24,661 bases of DNA, taken from NCBI GenBank assembly GCA_944372715.1, contig CALVZZ010000061.1, positions 1 to 24,661 of the forward strand, written 5' to 3'. The translations under genes were made by a program, and so were the position numbers. Shown here in pieces: positions 15,766 to 23,367 of this stretch. This DNA is from an uncultured Clostridia bacterium (GTDB lineage: Bacteria > Bacillota > Clostridia > Christensenellales > UBA1242). Every line of letters starts with the position of its first letter. Position 1 is the first letter of the stretch. A model generated the notes under the pieces. It was not told where the DNA came from and searched no databases. It saw only the letters and a list, made by a program, of their open reading frames with translations.

Positions 15766-16110
15766 ATGAAAGATTTAAAAATGTTTAAAGTTAATGAAGT
15801 TTATGATTATATATTGTTAACATCTAGTAGAGATATATATTATCTTTATGATGAGATCTTTGAATTAATAAAAACATTGAATAATGATAAAAATTCTATT
15901 CTAGTGGATTTGTTTTATAGAAATGGATATTCATTCAATCGTTTTGCTGAAGTTATTTTTAATGATAAAAATCCGATTTTAAGAATAGTAAATCCTAGAG
16001 ATATACCTGAAGACATAAAAGAATGTTCCAAAAATTATTTTAAAGCCAATAGTGAATTATTAAATCAATCTACACTTTCTAGGGGTATTAAAAATTTTAT
16101 TTTATCATAA
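15766..16110 (+). CDS. rnlB: RnlB-like antitoxin
   Basis: The 114-residue protein aligns by eye with remembered E. coli RnlB (123 residues): ILVDLFYRNGYSFNRFAEVIF corresponds to ILFDLLCANGPEWNRFVTLEM, and the part from DIPEDIKECSKNYFKANSELL to the end corresponds to the RnlB C-terminus. RnlB binds and blocks RnlA and is short-lived, so its loss in infection frees the toxin. The order toxin then antitoxin is the same as in E. coli. It starts nine bases after rnlA with only a weak AAGAAAA upstream, suggesting coupling to rnlA translation. A strong terminator follows at 16185. Confidence 0.85.
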   Translation: MKDLKMFKVNEVYDYILLTSSRDIYYLYDEIFELIKTLNNDKNSILVDLFYRNGYSFNRFAEVIFNDKNPILRIVNPRDIPEDIKECSKNYFKANSELLNQSTLSRGIKNFILS

Positions 16111-16128
16111 TAAAGAAGTGAGAAAATT

Positions 16129-16262
16129 TTGACACCTATTGACACCTACGAGGGCAGTTTTTGATAGTTTTAGAACGAATTTGGCAGGTGGTTGGGAAAA
16201 CCGACCACCTGTCTTTTTTTATGCAAATTTTTGACACCTACAATGCACGAAATTGACACCTA
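16129..16262 (+). repeat. Four exact TTGACACCTA repeats, probable integrase or excisionase binding sites
   Basis: Copies lie at 16129-16138, 16139-16148, 16231-16240 and 16253-16262, all in the same orientation. The first two are directly tandem and the last two start 22 bases apart, so each pair lies on one helix face. The pairs flank a terminator and lie 115-250 bases from the tRNA 3' end, the usual place for arm-type sites of an integrase that carries an arm-binding domain. Confidence 0.7.
16185..16220 (+). terminator. Strong terminator of the TPR-rnlA-rnlB operon
   Basis: CAGGTGGTTGG (16185-16195) pairs with CCGACCACCTG (16201-16211), with one T-G wobble, around GAAAA and is followed by TCTTTTTTT. 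Confidence 0.9.
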
Positions 16263-16300
16263 ATATTTTTTTGAAGGTAAAATCGAGTTAAATTTTGAAA

Positions 16301-16368
16301 AATAAAAAATCGCTAAATCCCTTTATATATAAGCAAAGCTTGCGTAAACTAAAGGATTTTAGCGATTT
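16301..16368 (-). terminator. Terminator downstream of tRNA-Thr
   Basis: On the minus strand AAATCGCTAAAATCCTTTA pairs with TAAAGGGATTTAGCGATTT (one bulge), with a smaller inner hairpin around GCAAGCTTTGC, followed by a T-rich tract. It lies directly after the tRNA 3' end, on the element side if the crossover lies within the tRNA. Confidence 0.8.
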
Positions 16369-16375
16369 CTATTTA

Positions 16376-16451
16376 TGGAGCTGCTGACGGGACTTGAACC
16401 CGTGACCTCATCCTTACCAAGGATGTGCGCTACCGACTGTGCCACAGCAGC
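16376..16451 (-). tRNA. tRNA-Thr, anticodon GGT
   Basis: The minus strand folds into a 76-base cloverleaf: acceptor GCTGCTG/CAGCAGC, anticodon stem CATCC/GGATG with loop TTGGTAA giving anticodon GGT, T arm ACGGG/CCCGT with loop TTCAAGT, discriminator T and encoded CCA (16376-16378). The D stem GCAC/GCGC has an A-C mismatch at 12-23. The 3' end faces the mobile region, the orientation expected for an integration target. Confidence 0.95.
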
Positions 16452-16788
16452 ATATTAAATTTTAATTCAGTTAAAAAAACTTTCCGATTAAATTATTTAT
16501 TCGATAAAGCATAATAAATAATTTTAAAATTCTGTTTCTTCTCAAAAAGCGAACAACAAAAGTATAAATAAATTTATCGATTATGTCAACGATTTTATTC
16601 TCTTTTGTTTTCCATATTATACCTTTATTTGTTTAAAGGTTTATCCGTTAGTAACTAGTTTGCCGTCGCAATCATTTTTACTTTATTAGTTAGACGGTTA
16701 TTTAGTATAAGCGTCGCATTCAGATTTTTTTAAAATCATTTTATTTAAAAGTATGATTGAAAGCGGTGCGGTTAATTTTCACAAGATA
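16452..16788. other. AT-rich intergenic stretch between tRNA-Thr and the replication operon
   Basis: No gene is visible in these 337 bases. The tRNA promoter should lie at the left side on the minus strand, but no clear pair of boxes stands out. AATTATTTATT (16491-16501) and AATAAATAATT (16513-16523) form a perfect AT-only inverted repeat that could be an operator or chance. No terminator with a T run was found for the replication operon. Confidence 0.5.
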
Positions 16789-17697
16789 TTATTTTGTTCT
16801 TAAATCGTCGCCGTCTATATTTAACAGGCAGGAATTTTCTTTTGCGCTAAGGCGTGATGTAATTCTTTGAGTGTATCTTTCTTCGAGCATTGAAAAATTG
16901 AGATTGCTGCTTACTATCGTATGTTTTTTATTTCTTATTCTGTCGTCTAATATACAGAAAAGGTATTCCACCGTTACATTTTTAAATATCTGCTCGCTTC
17001 CCAAATCGTCGATAATAAGCAGTTCAGGTTCGGTAAAAGGGGAGAGAGAACGGATACCCGATGACAGATGATAATCCAAAAATGCTTTATTCATAGAAAA
17101 AGCCGTCGTAAAATTGACGCTGCGTCCTTTTTTAAGCATTTCGTTGGCGACTGCGCTTAAAAGACAGCTTTTACCGACTCCCACTCCACCTACTATGAGA
17201 TAGTTTAAAAAATCTGTTTCGGGGAACCTTTTACAGAAACCTTCCATGTGCTTATAAATTTTGGAAAGGGCTGCCGATTGCTTAACCTTCATAGAAGCTA
17301 TTTTATTCATTTCAAAGGTAAAATCGAAACCTTGTTTTTTATTCTCTTTGATTTTATAATTTTTGATTTTCTGCAATACGCATTTACAAAGGGAGCCGTC
17401 TTTTTTTATTCCCTTGTCCTTGCAAAGAGAACAGTTGTATTTTACTTCGAGACTTTCTAAATCTATTCCCGCTTTTTTTGCGCAGGCGGCACGCTTTTTT
17501 TGGGCATTGTCGAGTTTCTTTTGACTTTCTTCGTTTTTCGATGTCATATTTGAAAGCAATGCTTCACGGTATGCGATATCGGCTTTTTTAAAATCGGTAT
17601 TTTTATACGCCTTTTCCATATTTATGCGGACAAGATTTTTTCTTGCAAATAAATCGTTCTGCATTTCGCCGAGAATTATATCGGTAATTTTATCCAT
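16789..17697 (-). CDS. DnaC/DnaI-type helicase-loader ATPase
   Basis: The 302-residue protein has an AAA+ core with Walker A GGVGVGKS at about residues 170-177, Walker B LLIIDD at 226-231, a sensor-like VSSNLNFSMLEERY at about 262-275 and an Arg-rich QRITSRLS that supplies the arginine finger. Before the core, Cys89, Cys92, Cys104 and Cys106 form a likely zinc site, as in DnaI of Bacillus and its Clostridia relatives. It loads the replicative helicase onto DNA at the origin or at restarted forks. It starts four bases after the stop of the DnaD-like gene, so the two form an operon. The name dnaC or dnaI depends on the convention used. Confidence 0.88.
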   Translation of the reverse strand: MDKITDIILGEMQNDLFARKNLVRINMEKAYKNTDFKKADIAYREALLSNMTSKNEESQKKLDNAQKKRAACAKKAGIDLESLEVKYNCSLCKDKGIKKDGSLCKCVLQKIKNYKIKENKKQGFDFTFEMNKIASMKVKQSAALSKIYKHMEGFCKRFPETDFLNYLIVGGVGVGKSCLLSAVANEMLKKGRSVNFTTAFSMNKAFLDYHLSSGIRSLSPFTEPELLIIDDLGSEQIFKNVTVEYLFCILDDRIRNKKHTIVSSNLNFSMLEERYTQRITSRLSAKENSCLLNIDGDDLRTK

Positions 17698-17701
17698 AAT
17701 A

Positions 17702-19159
17702 TTATTCCTCGCTGAGTTTATCTATATCATAGAAGAAACTTTCAAGTTCTTCTTTGGTGTATTCGTGTTTAATATAATTTTTCGAGTCTTTCTTTTTGCC
17801 GTCGGTAGTAATTTCCGAATTGAGTATATTGCTGTTTTGCGCTTTTTCAAGGGTAAATATTTTTTCGTCCTTGAATTTGGCAAGATAAAGATTCATTTGC
17901 CTGAAAGAGTGCGACTGACCTGAAACGGCTTTTGCTACATATTTTATAAGGTCTATACTGTGTCCCCATTCGTTGTGCCAGGTATTAAAGTAATCTCTGT
18001 CGGTTTGGGTAATGTTTCTTAAACTTCCGCTCAGCGAAATTATTTCCGAAATTACCTTATCTCTTTCGGCAAGTTTATTTATGTGAGAGTTTATGGCTTC
18101 GGTAGTTAAAAGACCGAGTCCGTAAAATTTATGAATTGCGTTATTCATTCCTTCGAGGGTTCGTATGCTTGTTTTGAAACAGTAAACGGAAATGGTAAAA
18201 AGTGCTTTTTCGTCAAAACCGAGTTCCAGCCACTTGGATATATAACTTTCGACGATATAGTCCAAAGATTCATAGTAAAGTCCGAGATTTTTATTAACGG
18301 TTTTTGCAATATCGTACATTTTATTGCGCTCTTTCATAAAGTCGGTTATTTCCTGAGATGTGAATAATCCCATTCTGTAATACTCGTCGAGTACCTTGTC
18401 GAGCTTTTCCATACTGCCTCTGTTTTTAAAAGATTTAGCAGTTAAAATTATTGCTTCCGAATTGTATCCCCAGTTTTTCGTCCATTTGATATAAAGTTGT
18501 TTGTCTTCAAAGTCGGGCGGAGATTTTTTACCTAATGCGGCAAGAACGGCTTTGACTTCTTCGGTAAGTTTTTCGTGCTCTTCTATCGTTTCGGTAACCG
18601 ATTTAACGGTAGTTATTCCGTTTTTTGCCCAATCTCTTGCGACGGTTATAATGTAAGGGTATTTTACATTAGAACCTTTAATGCTTATGCAGTACTTTGC
18701 GATAAGAAGCATAGCGGCGATATCTATTTTCTGTGTTTCGATTAAATCGTAATAGGTATTGTATTCGGTTGGCGTTATCATTCTTTCGGGGAACATTTCT
18801 TGAAGTTCTTTATTGAATTCGGAATATTTGGACGCCTTATATTTTTTAGGTTCTGCTTTTGCGCTGAGTATCGGGATATATCTGACTTCGAGTGGATTTT
18901 TGGAAACTATTTCCACAAGACCGAGTTCCTTCCAAAAGGTAAAGGCTTTATAGACATCGTCTATTTCCATATTGAGTTCTTCCGCAAAGCTTTGTATGTT
19001 ATTGTCTTTACCTTCGGTTACATTGCACATTAAAAGTCCGTAAAGATACACTCGAACCTGGTCTCCCGTTGCCTTCGGAAGATAATCGGATATAAAAATA
19101 TTGTCAACCATTGTTGAACCTTTGATTAAATATTCGTTAGAAAAGGTACACAGACTCAT
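17702..19159 (-). CDS. DnaD-like replication initiation protein with multiple DnaD repeats
   Basis: The N-terminal 100 residues form a winged helix of the DnaB/DnaD type (about 20-95, with MCNVTEGKDNNIQSFAEEL and FWKELGLVEIV). After this come about four repeats of the C-terminal DnaD fold: around residues 115-190, 215-270, 290-355 and 375-440. They share a W-x3-WG or W-LGF core and a GL-T-EI tail, as in YIKWTKNWGYNSEAI, SKWLELGFDEKAL and NTWHNEWGHSIDLI. DnaD-type proteins remodel DNA and recruit the loader during initiation; the loader gene follows immediately. An AGGAG site precedes the ATG at 19159. The length of 485 is about twice that of classical DnaD because of the repeats. Confidence 0.82.
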   Translation of the reverse strand: MSLCTFSNEYLIKGSTMVDNIFISDYLPKATGDQVRVYLYGLLMCNVTEGKDNNIQSFAEELNMEIDDVYKAFTFWKELGLVEIVSKNPLEVRYIPILSAKAEPKKYKASKYSEFNKELQEMFPERMITPTEYNTYYDLIETQKIDIAAMLLIAKYCISIKGSNVKYPYIITVARDWAKNGITTVKSVTETIEEHEKLTEEVKAVLAALGKKSPPDFEDKQLYIKWTKNWGYNSEAIILTAKSFKNRGSMEKLDKVLDEYYRMGLFTSQEITDFMKERNKMYDIAKTVNKNLGLYYESLDYIVESYISKWLELGFDEKALFTISVYCFKTSIRTLEGMNNAIHKFYGLGLLTTEAINSHINKLAERDKVISEIISLSGSLRNITQTDRDYFNTWHNEWGHSIDLIKYVAKAVSGQSHSFRQMNLYLAKFKDEKIFTLEKAQNSNILNSEITTDGKKKDSKNYIKHEYTKEELESFFYDIDKLSEE

Positions 19160-19443
19160 AAAAATTTCTCCTGCATATTGATAAATATTTAATATAATGT
19201 TATAATAAAAATCAATACGGATACTTTTTGGTATCTTTTATGTAGTATCGAAATATTTTTTTATATACCGGATTTAAATATCGGTAAAATATAGTATAAC
19301 ATAACCGAGAAGGAAATCAAAGAAATTTAACGAATTACTTTGAAGTGTGATTTTATTAAATCCAAATTCGAAGAATATAATTTCCGTGTCGATTACGGCA
19401 TCATCGTGAATTATTACGGGCAACTTAACAGAAGGGATATATA
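19160..19443. promoter_or_regulatory. Divergent promoter region between the replication operon and the metallo-hydrolase operon
   Basis: On the minus strand TTGATT followed by TATTAA-like sequence near 19180-19215 could drive the DnaD-like gene. On the plus strand TTTAAA followed 16 bases later by TATAAC, near 19273-19300, could drive the operon on the right. GATAC/GTATC makes a small hairpin near 19220. Both promoters are tentative. Confidence 0.4.
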
Positions 19444-19444
19444 A
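19340..19444 (+). CDS. Possible small ORF coupled to the metallo-hydrolase gene
   Basis: A TTG-initiated frame of 34 codons ends in TAATG, sharing one base with the metallo-hydrolase start. Its C-terminus reads FRVDYGIIVNYYGQL, which looks more protein-like than random AT-rich sequence, and the codon choice resembles the downstream genes. There is no clear ribosome site near the TTG. It may be a leader peptide, the 3' remnant of a lost gene, or chance. I do not recognise it. Confidence 0.25.
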   Translation: MKCDFIKSKFEEYNFRVDYGIIVNYYGQLNRRDI

Positions 19445-20244
19445 TGGAACTCGAAACGGGAACGCTTGCAAGCGGAAGCAAAGGAAATTCAATATTCATA
19501 AGAAAAGGTCGTGACTGTATAATTTGCGACCAGGGACTCAGCGTCAAAGAATTTCTGACGAGAGCAAAAGGAGTAGGAATAGAAAGGGTTTCCGCCATAA
19601 TAATCACGCACGAACATACAGACCTTATAAAAGGAGTCGAGGCTCTTTCGCAAAGTTATAATATTCCTGTTTTCGTGCACGAGAAGGCTTTTAAAAGCTT
19701 TATGGAAAGGGTAGCGGATAGAAAGAGGCTTAAAGTCAGAACCTTCGGGGACTCACCTTTTTATTTCAGGGATTTTAAAATTACTCCTTTCCGTATTCCG
19801 CACGATACCGTCTATCCCGTAGGGTTTACGGTAGAGGACGGCAGAGAAAAAACCGCCGTCGCAACAGATTTAGGAAAGGTTACGGAAGGGGTTATGGAAA
19901 ATCTTAAAGGCTGCGACTCAGCGGTTATCGAAACCAACCACGATATAGAACTTTTGAAAAGCGGAGTGAAATATCCCGAAAAACTTAAAGAAAGAATACT
20001 TTCCGACTTCGGCCATCTTTCGAACGAGAGCGGTGCCGGCCTTGCGGCGGAACTTATCAAGCAAGGGACAAAGGCTGTAATGTTCGCTCACCTGAGCGAA
20101 GAAAACAATACGGAAATTCATGTCCGTTCGGCATACGGCAAAATTTTCGAAGAAAATAAAATAAAAGAAGACGATGCGGAAATTCAGATAGCGTTGCAGA
20201 AAAAACCTTGTAATTTCGGGAGGATTTATGGCAAAAGACAGTAG
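19444..20244 (+). CDS. MBL-fold metallo-hydrolase of the WalJ/YycJ family, with one altered metal motif
   Basis: The 266-residue protein begins with the family-typical LASGSKGNSIFI (residues 8-19). The metallo-beta-lactamase motif reads THEHTDLIKGV: His56, His58 and Asp60 are present but the usual following His is Leu61. Other likely metal residues are His in RIPHDT (about 119), Asp in ATDLG (about 140) and His in FAHLSEENN (about 219). WalJ/YycJ proteins are exonuclease-like enzymes often linked to cell-wall or replication control. A GAAGGGA site precedes the start, and the gene overlaps the next by 17 bases. Loss of one ligand could change metal content or activity; a sequencing error cannot be excluded from sequence alone. 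Confidence 0.85.
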   Translation: MELETGTLASGSKGNSIFIRKGRDCIICDQGLSVKEFLTRAKGVGIERVSAIIITHEHTDLIKGVEALSQSYNIPVFVHEKAFKSFMERVADRKRLKVRTFGDSPFYFRDFKITPFRIPHDTVYPVGFTVEDGREKTAVATDLGKVTEGVMENLKGCDSAVIETNHDIELLKSGVKYPEKLKERILSDFGHLSNESGAGLAAELIKQGTKAVMFAHLSEENNTEIHVRSAYGKIFEENKIKEDDAEIQIALQKKPCNFGRIYGKRQ

Positions 20245-21607
20245 AAAAATTCCGTCTTTTACAATCAAAAGCGCAGGCAATACTCTTTCTTGCGCCTCTT
20301 TGATTTTGCTTGCCGTAAGTCTTGTTCTCGGGATTATAGCCGTTATGGAAGCTCTTTCCGACGGCGGATTTGAAAATCTTAACCAAAATCTTTCTTCTCA
20401 GAATTACGGCACATTGACCGAGTGGATTTCTTTAATCGCACCGCAGTTGGTTTTTGCGTTAACGGTTTTCTGGTTCATAAAAAAATATAATATAGATTTA
20501 CATAACGGACTTAAACTTAATTTTAAAATTCCGTTAATTACCGCCGTTGCAAGTATAGTTCTCGTTTTTTGCTGTCTTTATGTAGGGGAACTATTAAATA
20601 TGGCAATTTCCGAAATCCCGGGCATAAGCAATATGGAAGAAAATCTTAACACTGCTTTTTATTTCGATGAAGGTTGGAAGTTCGCTTTGGCGGTTGTTTT
20701 TGTCGGAATTTTTCCTGCAATAGGAGAGGAAGTATTGTTCAGAGGAGCGGTGCTTTTCGGACTCGCTAAAAAAAATAAATTTATGGCTGTTTTCTTTTCG
20801 GCTTTTCTGTTTGCACTTATGCACGCAAATCCCGTTCAGTTTTTTTATCCTTTCGTAATGGGTTCGGTTATGGCTTATGTCGATATCGTCTCGAACTCTA
20901 TTTTTCCGTCCGTTATAATGCATGCTGTAAATAATATTTTCGTTTTGTTTATGTCTTACTTTAATGTGCCTGTTACTTCGGGATTTTTATTCAGCGTTAT
21001 CGCAGGTTTTGCGTCCATTGCAATTATTATCGCAGTTCTTTGGCTTTTGACTCTTTATTATCTGAAAAGGGTAAAAGCTAAATTTCCGGAAAAATTCTAT
21101 AATATTTCAAATAGCGAACAAAAAAGCCTTTCTTTCGGAGACGAATTTACTTTATATGAAGAAGGCTCTTATATCGTAAAAAAAGAAGGGGTAAACAGAA
21201 AAGAAAAAAATACCGTGAAAAAAGAAAAGGATATAGCCCACCTCAGCGGTAAAAGCAGGCCGAGCGCAATACTCGATATATTGTTTTACGACTACGATAT
21301 AAAGGAAAAGGCAGATAAAGGAGTTCTTTATCTTTCCGAAGACGAGGCTGCAATTGCCGTAAATTCCGCACTTGCAGAAATATCGGATACCGATAATAAT
21401 GATTCCGAAAAAAACATTAATTATAAACCGGCTTACAACGACGAGATTTTACAGCACGACGCTCTTTTGAAATCCAATAAAAAAAGATACAAAGAAAAAC
21501 TTTTCGAAGAAAGCGAAAAAAAGAAAGAAAACAGTTTCGGCGGTTTTGTGTTTGCGACAATAATACTTCTCGTTCAGTTCATACTCGGGACTGTTTCTCT
21601 TTTGTAG
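20228..21607 (+). CDS. CPBP-family intramembrane protease 1, with long C-terminal tail
   Basis: The 459-residue membrane protein has the three CPBP (Abi/CaaX protease-like) motifs: GEEVLFR with Glu167, Glu168 and Arg172; FALMHAN with His199; and MHAVNN with His232 and Asn235. These residues form the glutamic-type protease site within the membrane. About eight hydrophobic segments lie in the first 280 residues. A charged cytoplasmic region of about 150 residues follows, ending in one more transmembrane helix (FVFATIILLVQFILGTVSLL). It has a GGGAGG ribosome site and its start lies inside the upstream gene. Substrates are unknown; such proteins act in membrane-protein or peptide processing and bacteriocin immunity. 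Confidence 0.88.
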   Translation: MAKDSRKIPSFTIKSAGNTLSCASLILLAVSLVLGIIAVMEALSDGGFENLNQNLSSQNYGTLTEWISLIAPQLVFALTVFWFIKKYNIDLHNGLKLNFKIPLITAVASIVLVFCCLYVGELLNMAISEIPGISNMEENLNTAFYFDEGWKFALAVVFVGIFPAIGEEVLFRGAVLFGLAKKNKFMAVFFSAFLFALMHANPVQFFYPFVMGSVMAYVDIVSNSIFPSVIMHAVNNIFVLFMSYFNVPVTSGFLFSVIAGFASIAIIIAVLWLLTLYYLKRVKAKFPEKFYNISNSEQKSLSFGDEFTLYEEGSYIVKKEGVNRKEKNTVKKEKDIAHLSGKSRPSAILDILFYDYDIKEKADKGVLYLSEDEAAIAVNSALAEISDTDNNDSEKNINYKPAYNDEILQHDALLKSNKKRYKEKLFEESEKKKENSFGGFVFATIILLVQFILGTVSLL

Positions 21608-21614
21608 GTGACTT

Positions 21615-23360
21615 ATGTTGACGGAAGAAGAAAAATTATTTCTTAAAGAGAAAAGATATGTTCTTTCTGTTCAGAAAGCGGCTTTGCTTTTCGGTATCGC
21701 TCTTTGTGCAATTTATCTTGTTCAGATTTTATTGATAGGCGTCGTTTATGCATACGCTTTCTTTGCCCGTATTTCCGCAGAACTTATTACCGGCAGCCAG
21801 GTTTTTCTCTGGATACTTATAATAAGCAATCAGATTGTTTTTATTTCGGTTACGATTCTGTATTCGAGAATGAACGGCGTCAAGTTAAGAACTTCGCTCA
21901 GAATTCACTGCAATATGAGTTATCTCAAACTTTTATTTTTAATCATAATTACTATTGTCTGTATTTACTGTCTGGGAACCATTAATTACGCATTCGAAAA
22001 AATAGTTTCGGGTTTTGTTTCTTCGGTGACTTTAACGGTCAATACTCCGCTTATAAACACTCCGACAAGAATAGTTACCGCTTTTATAGTTATGGGCTTG
22101 CTTGCGCCGATTTGCGAAGAATTTCTTTTCAGGGGAGCCTTGCTTTCCGGGCTTTCGGGAAAAGGAAAACTTTTCGGAGTACTTTTTTCCTCCCTTATGT
22201 TCGCAGTTATGCACGGAAATATTTATCAGCTTTTTTATCAGTTTCTTTTAGGTATCGTACTTGCCTTAATTACTCTTTCTTCCAATACCATTATTGCGCC
22301 TATAATTATTCATTCTTTAAATAATATACTCGCTCTCGCTTTTGACATCTTCTCTTACAATCCGTATACTTCGGTTCCGATTTTGGTTGTTTATCTTATA
22401 GCAGGTATAATATTTGTACCCTTGCTTGTTATTGTTTATATTTTTATATGTAAAAAGGAAAGCGAAGGTCTTTTTAAAATTAACAAAAAAACTAATCCGA
22501 AAAAAAACAAAAACGAAAAATCCGATAACAAGAACACCGAAAAGGAGATTTCGGACAATGCCGAAATCATTTATCTTCAAAACGGCGAAAATATCGACAG
22601 CGAAACATTTTCCGAAATACAAGCAGGTTTTACGGAAAGACAGAACGGCTCGAATACCGTTTTTGAAAATCAGGATTTGAAAATCGATGCGGAAAAGGAT
22701 ATTTCCGTAAAGGACAATTCTTCCGAAAGTCAGAATAAAAAATCTTCTGAAAATTCCGATATTTACGAAGATATAAAAAAAGAATTTTATTCCTTGAAAG
22801 AAGATGGGGAAAAAACCAAAAAAACTTTTAAAGAAAGAATAAAAGTTTTCAAAGAAAAAATTTCCGATATTTTAGACAAACTATATTTCAAAAATTATAT
22901 TTCCGATAAGCAGCTTATCGAAAACTATAAACAATTTATCAAAAAAGTATCTGAAATATGTTCCGAAAAAGAAGTACAGGAGTTTATACAAAATTCAAAC
23001 GACGAAAGCGGAACGGAAAACAAGGGTAACGAAAAACCGACGGACAGCAAGTCAAAGATTAAAAGACTTTTCGGCTTTTCCTTTTCCAAAAGAAAATCTT
23101 CAAAAAAAACCGACGGTCATATTCAGAAATTATTTACCTTTAAGGGAAAAGAACTTTGCTTTGAAAATTTAGCTTTCATAAGCGAAGATGAAATCAGACA
23201 CCTTATACTCAACGATTTGAAAAGATTCGAGAAGGTAACCGACGATATAGGATTTAAAAATTTCGTCGCTGTTTTGGAAAATAAAATTTCCAATGTTATT
23301 TTAACTACGGGATTTGCTATAATAATATTGATAATAAATACCGTTTTATCGTTTAAGTGA
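21615..23360 (+). CDS. CPBP-family intramembrane protease 2, with very long charged tail
   Basis: The 581-residue protein shows the CPBP motifs CEEFLFR (Glu168, Glu169, Arg173), FAVMHGN (His200) and IIHSLNN (His233, Asn236) within a membrane core of about 290 residues. The C-terminal 290 residues are rich in Lys, Glu, Asn and Ser with low-complexity stretches, probably a disordered or coiled cytoplasmic region, and end in a final transmembrane helix (TTGFAIIILIINTVLSF). The architecture repeats that of the preceding gene, only seven bases upstream, suggesting duplication followed by tail growth. The tail may position the protease or bind a partner; I recognise no domain in it. Confidence 0.87.
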   Translation: MLTEEEKLFLKEKRYVLSVQKAALLFGIALCAIYLVQILLIGVVYAYAFFARISAELITGSQVFLWILIISNQIVFISVTILYSRMNGVKLRTSLRIHCNMSYLKLLFLIIITIVCIYCLGTINYAFEKIVSGFVSSVTLTVNTPLINTPTRIVTAFIVMGLLAPICEEFLFRGALLSGLSGKGKLFGVLFSSLMFAVMHGNIYQLFYQFLLGIVLALITLSSNTIIAPIIIHSLNNILALAFDIFSYNPYTSVPILVVYLIAGIIFVPLLVIVYIFICKKESEGLFKINKKTNPKKNKNEKSDNKNTEKEISDNAEIIYLQNGENIDSETFSEIQAGFTERQNGSNTVFENQDLKIDAEKDISVKDNSSESQNKKSSENSDIYEDIKKEFYSLKEDGEKTKKTFKERIKVFKEKISDILDKLYFKNYISDKQLIENYKQFIKKVSEICSEKEVQEFIQNSNDESGTENKGNEKPTDSKSKIKRLFGFSFSKRKSSKKTDGHIQKLFTFKGKELCFENLAFISEDEIRHLILNDLKRFEKVTDDIGFKNFVAVLENKISNVILTTGFAIIILIINTVLSFK

Positions 23361-23367
23361 GGCGTAT

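Larger units (their letters stand above)
1..16375. mobile_element. Putative integrative mobilizable element / defence island at tRNA-Thr, left end not seen
   Basis: This stretch combines an integrase with an arm-binding N-terminus, an excisionase-like protein, a relaxase with a small partner, a sigma-like regulator and several defence systems, and it ends at the 3' end of a tRNA-Thr gene. Four TTGACACCTA repeats lie just inside that end. No type IV secretion genes are present, which fits an element mobilized by a helper rather than a self-transmissible one. I found no second copy of the tRNA 3' end in the window, so the left boundary is unknown. The Fic, Gabija and restriction genes could belong to this element or to a neighbouring one. 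The first recombinase at 7993 leaves open a composite of two insertions. Confidence 0.6.

Noticed and set aside
16491..16523. Perfect AT-only inverted repeat near the tRNA
   Set aside because: In such AT-rich intergenic DNA this can arise by chance, and no T run or promoter alignment gives it a clear role.
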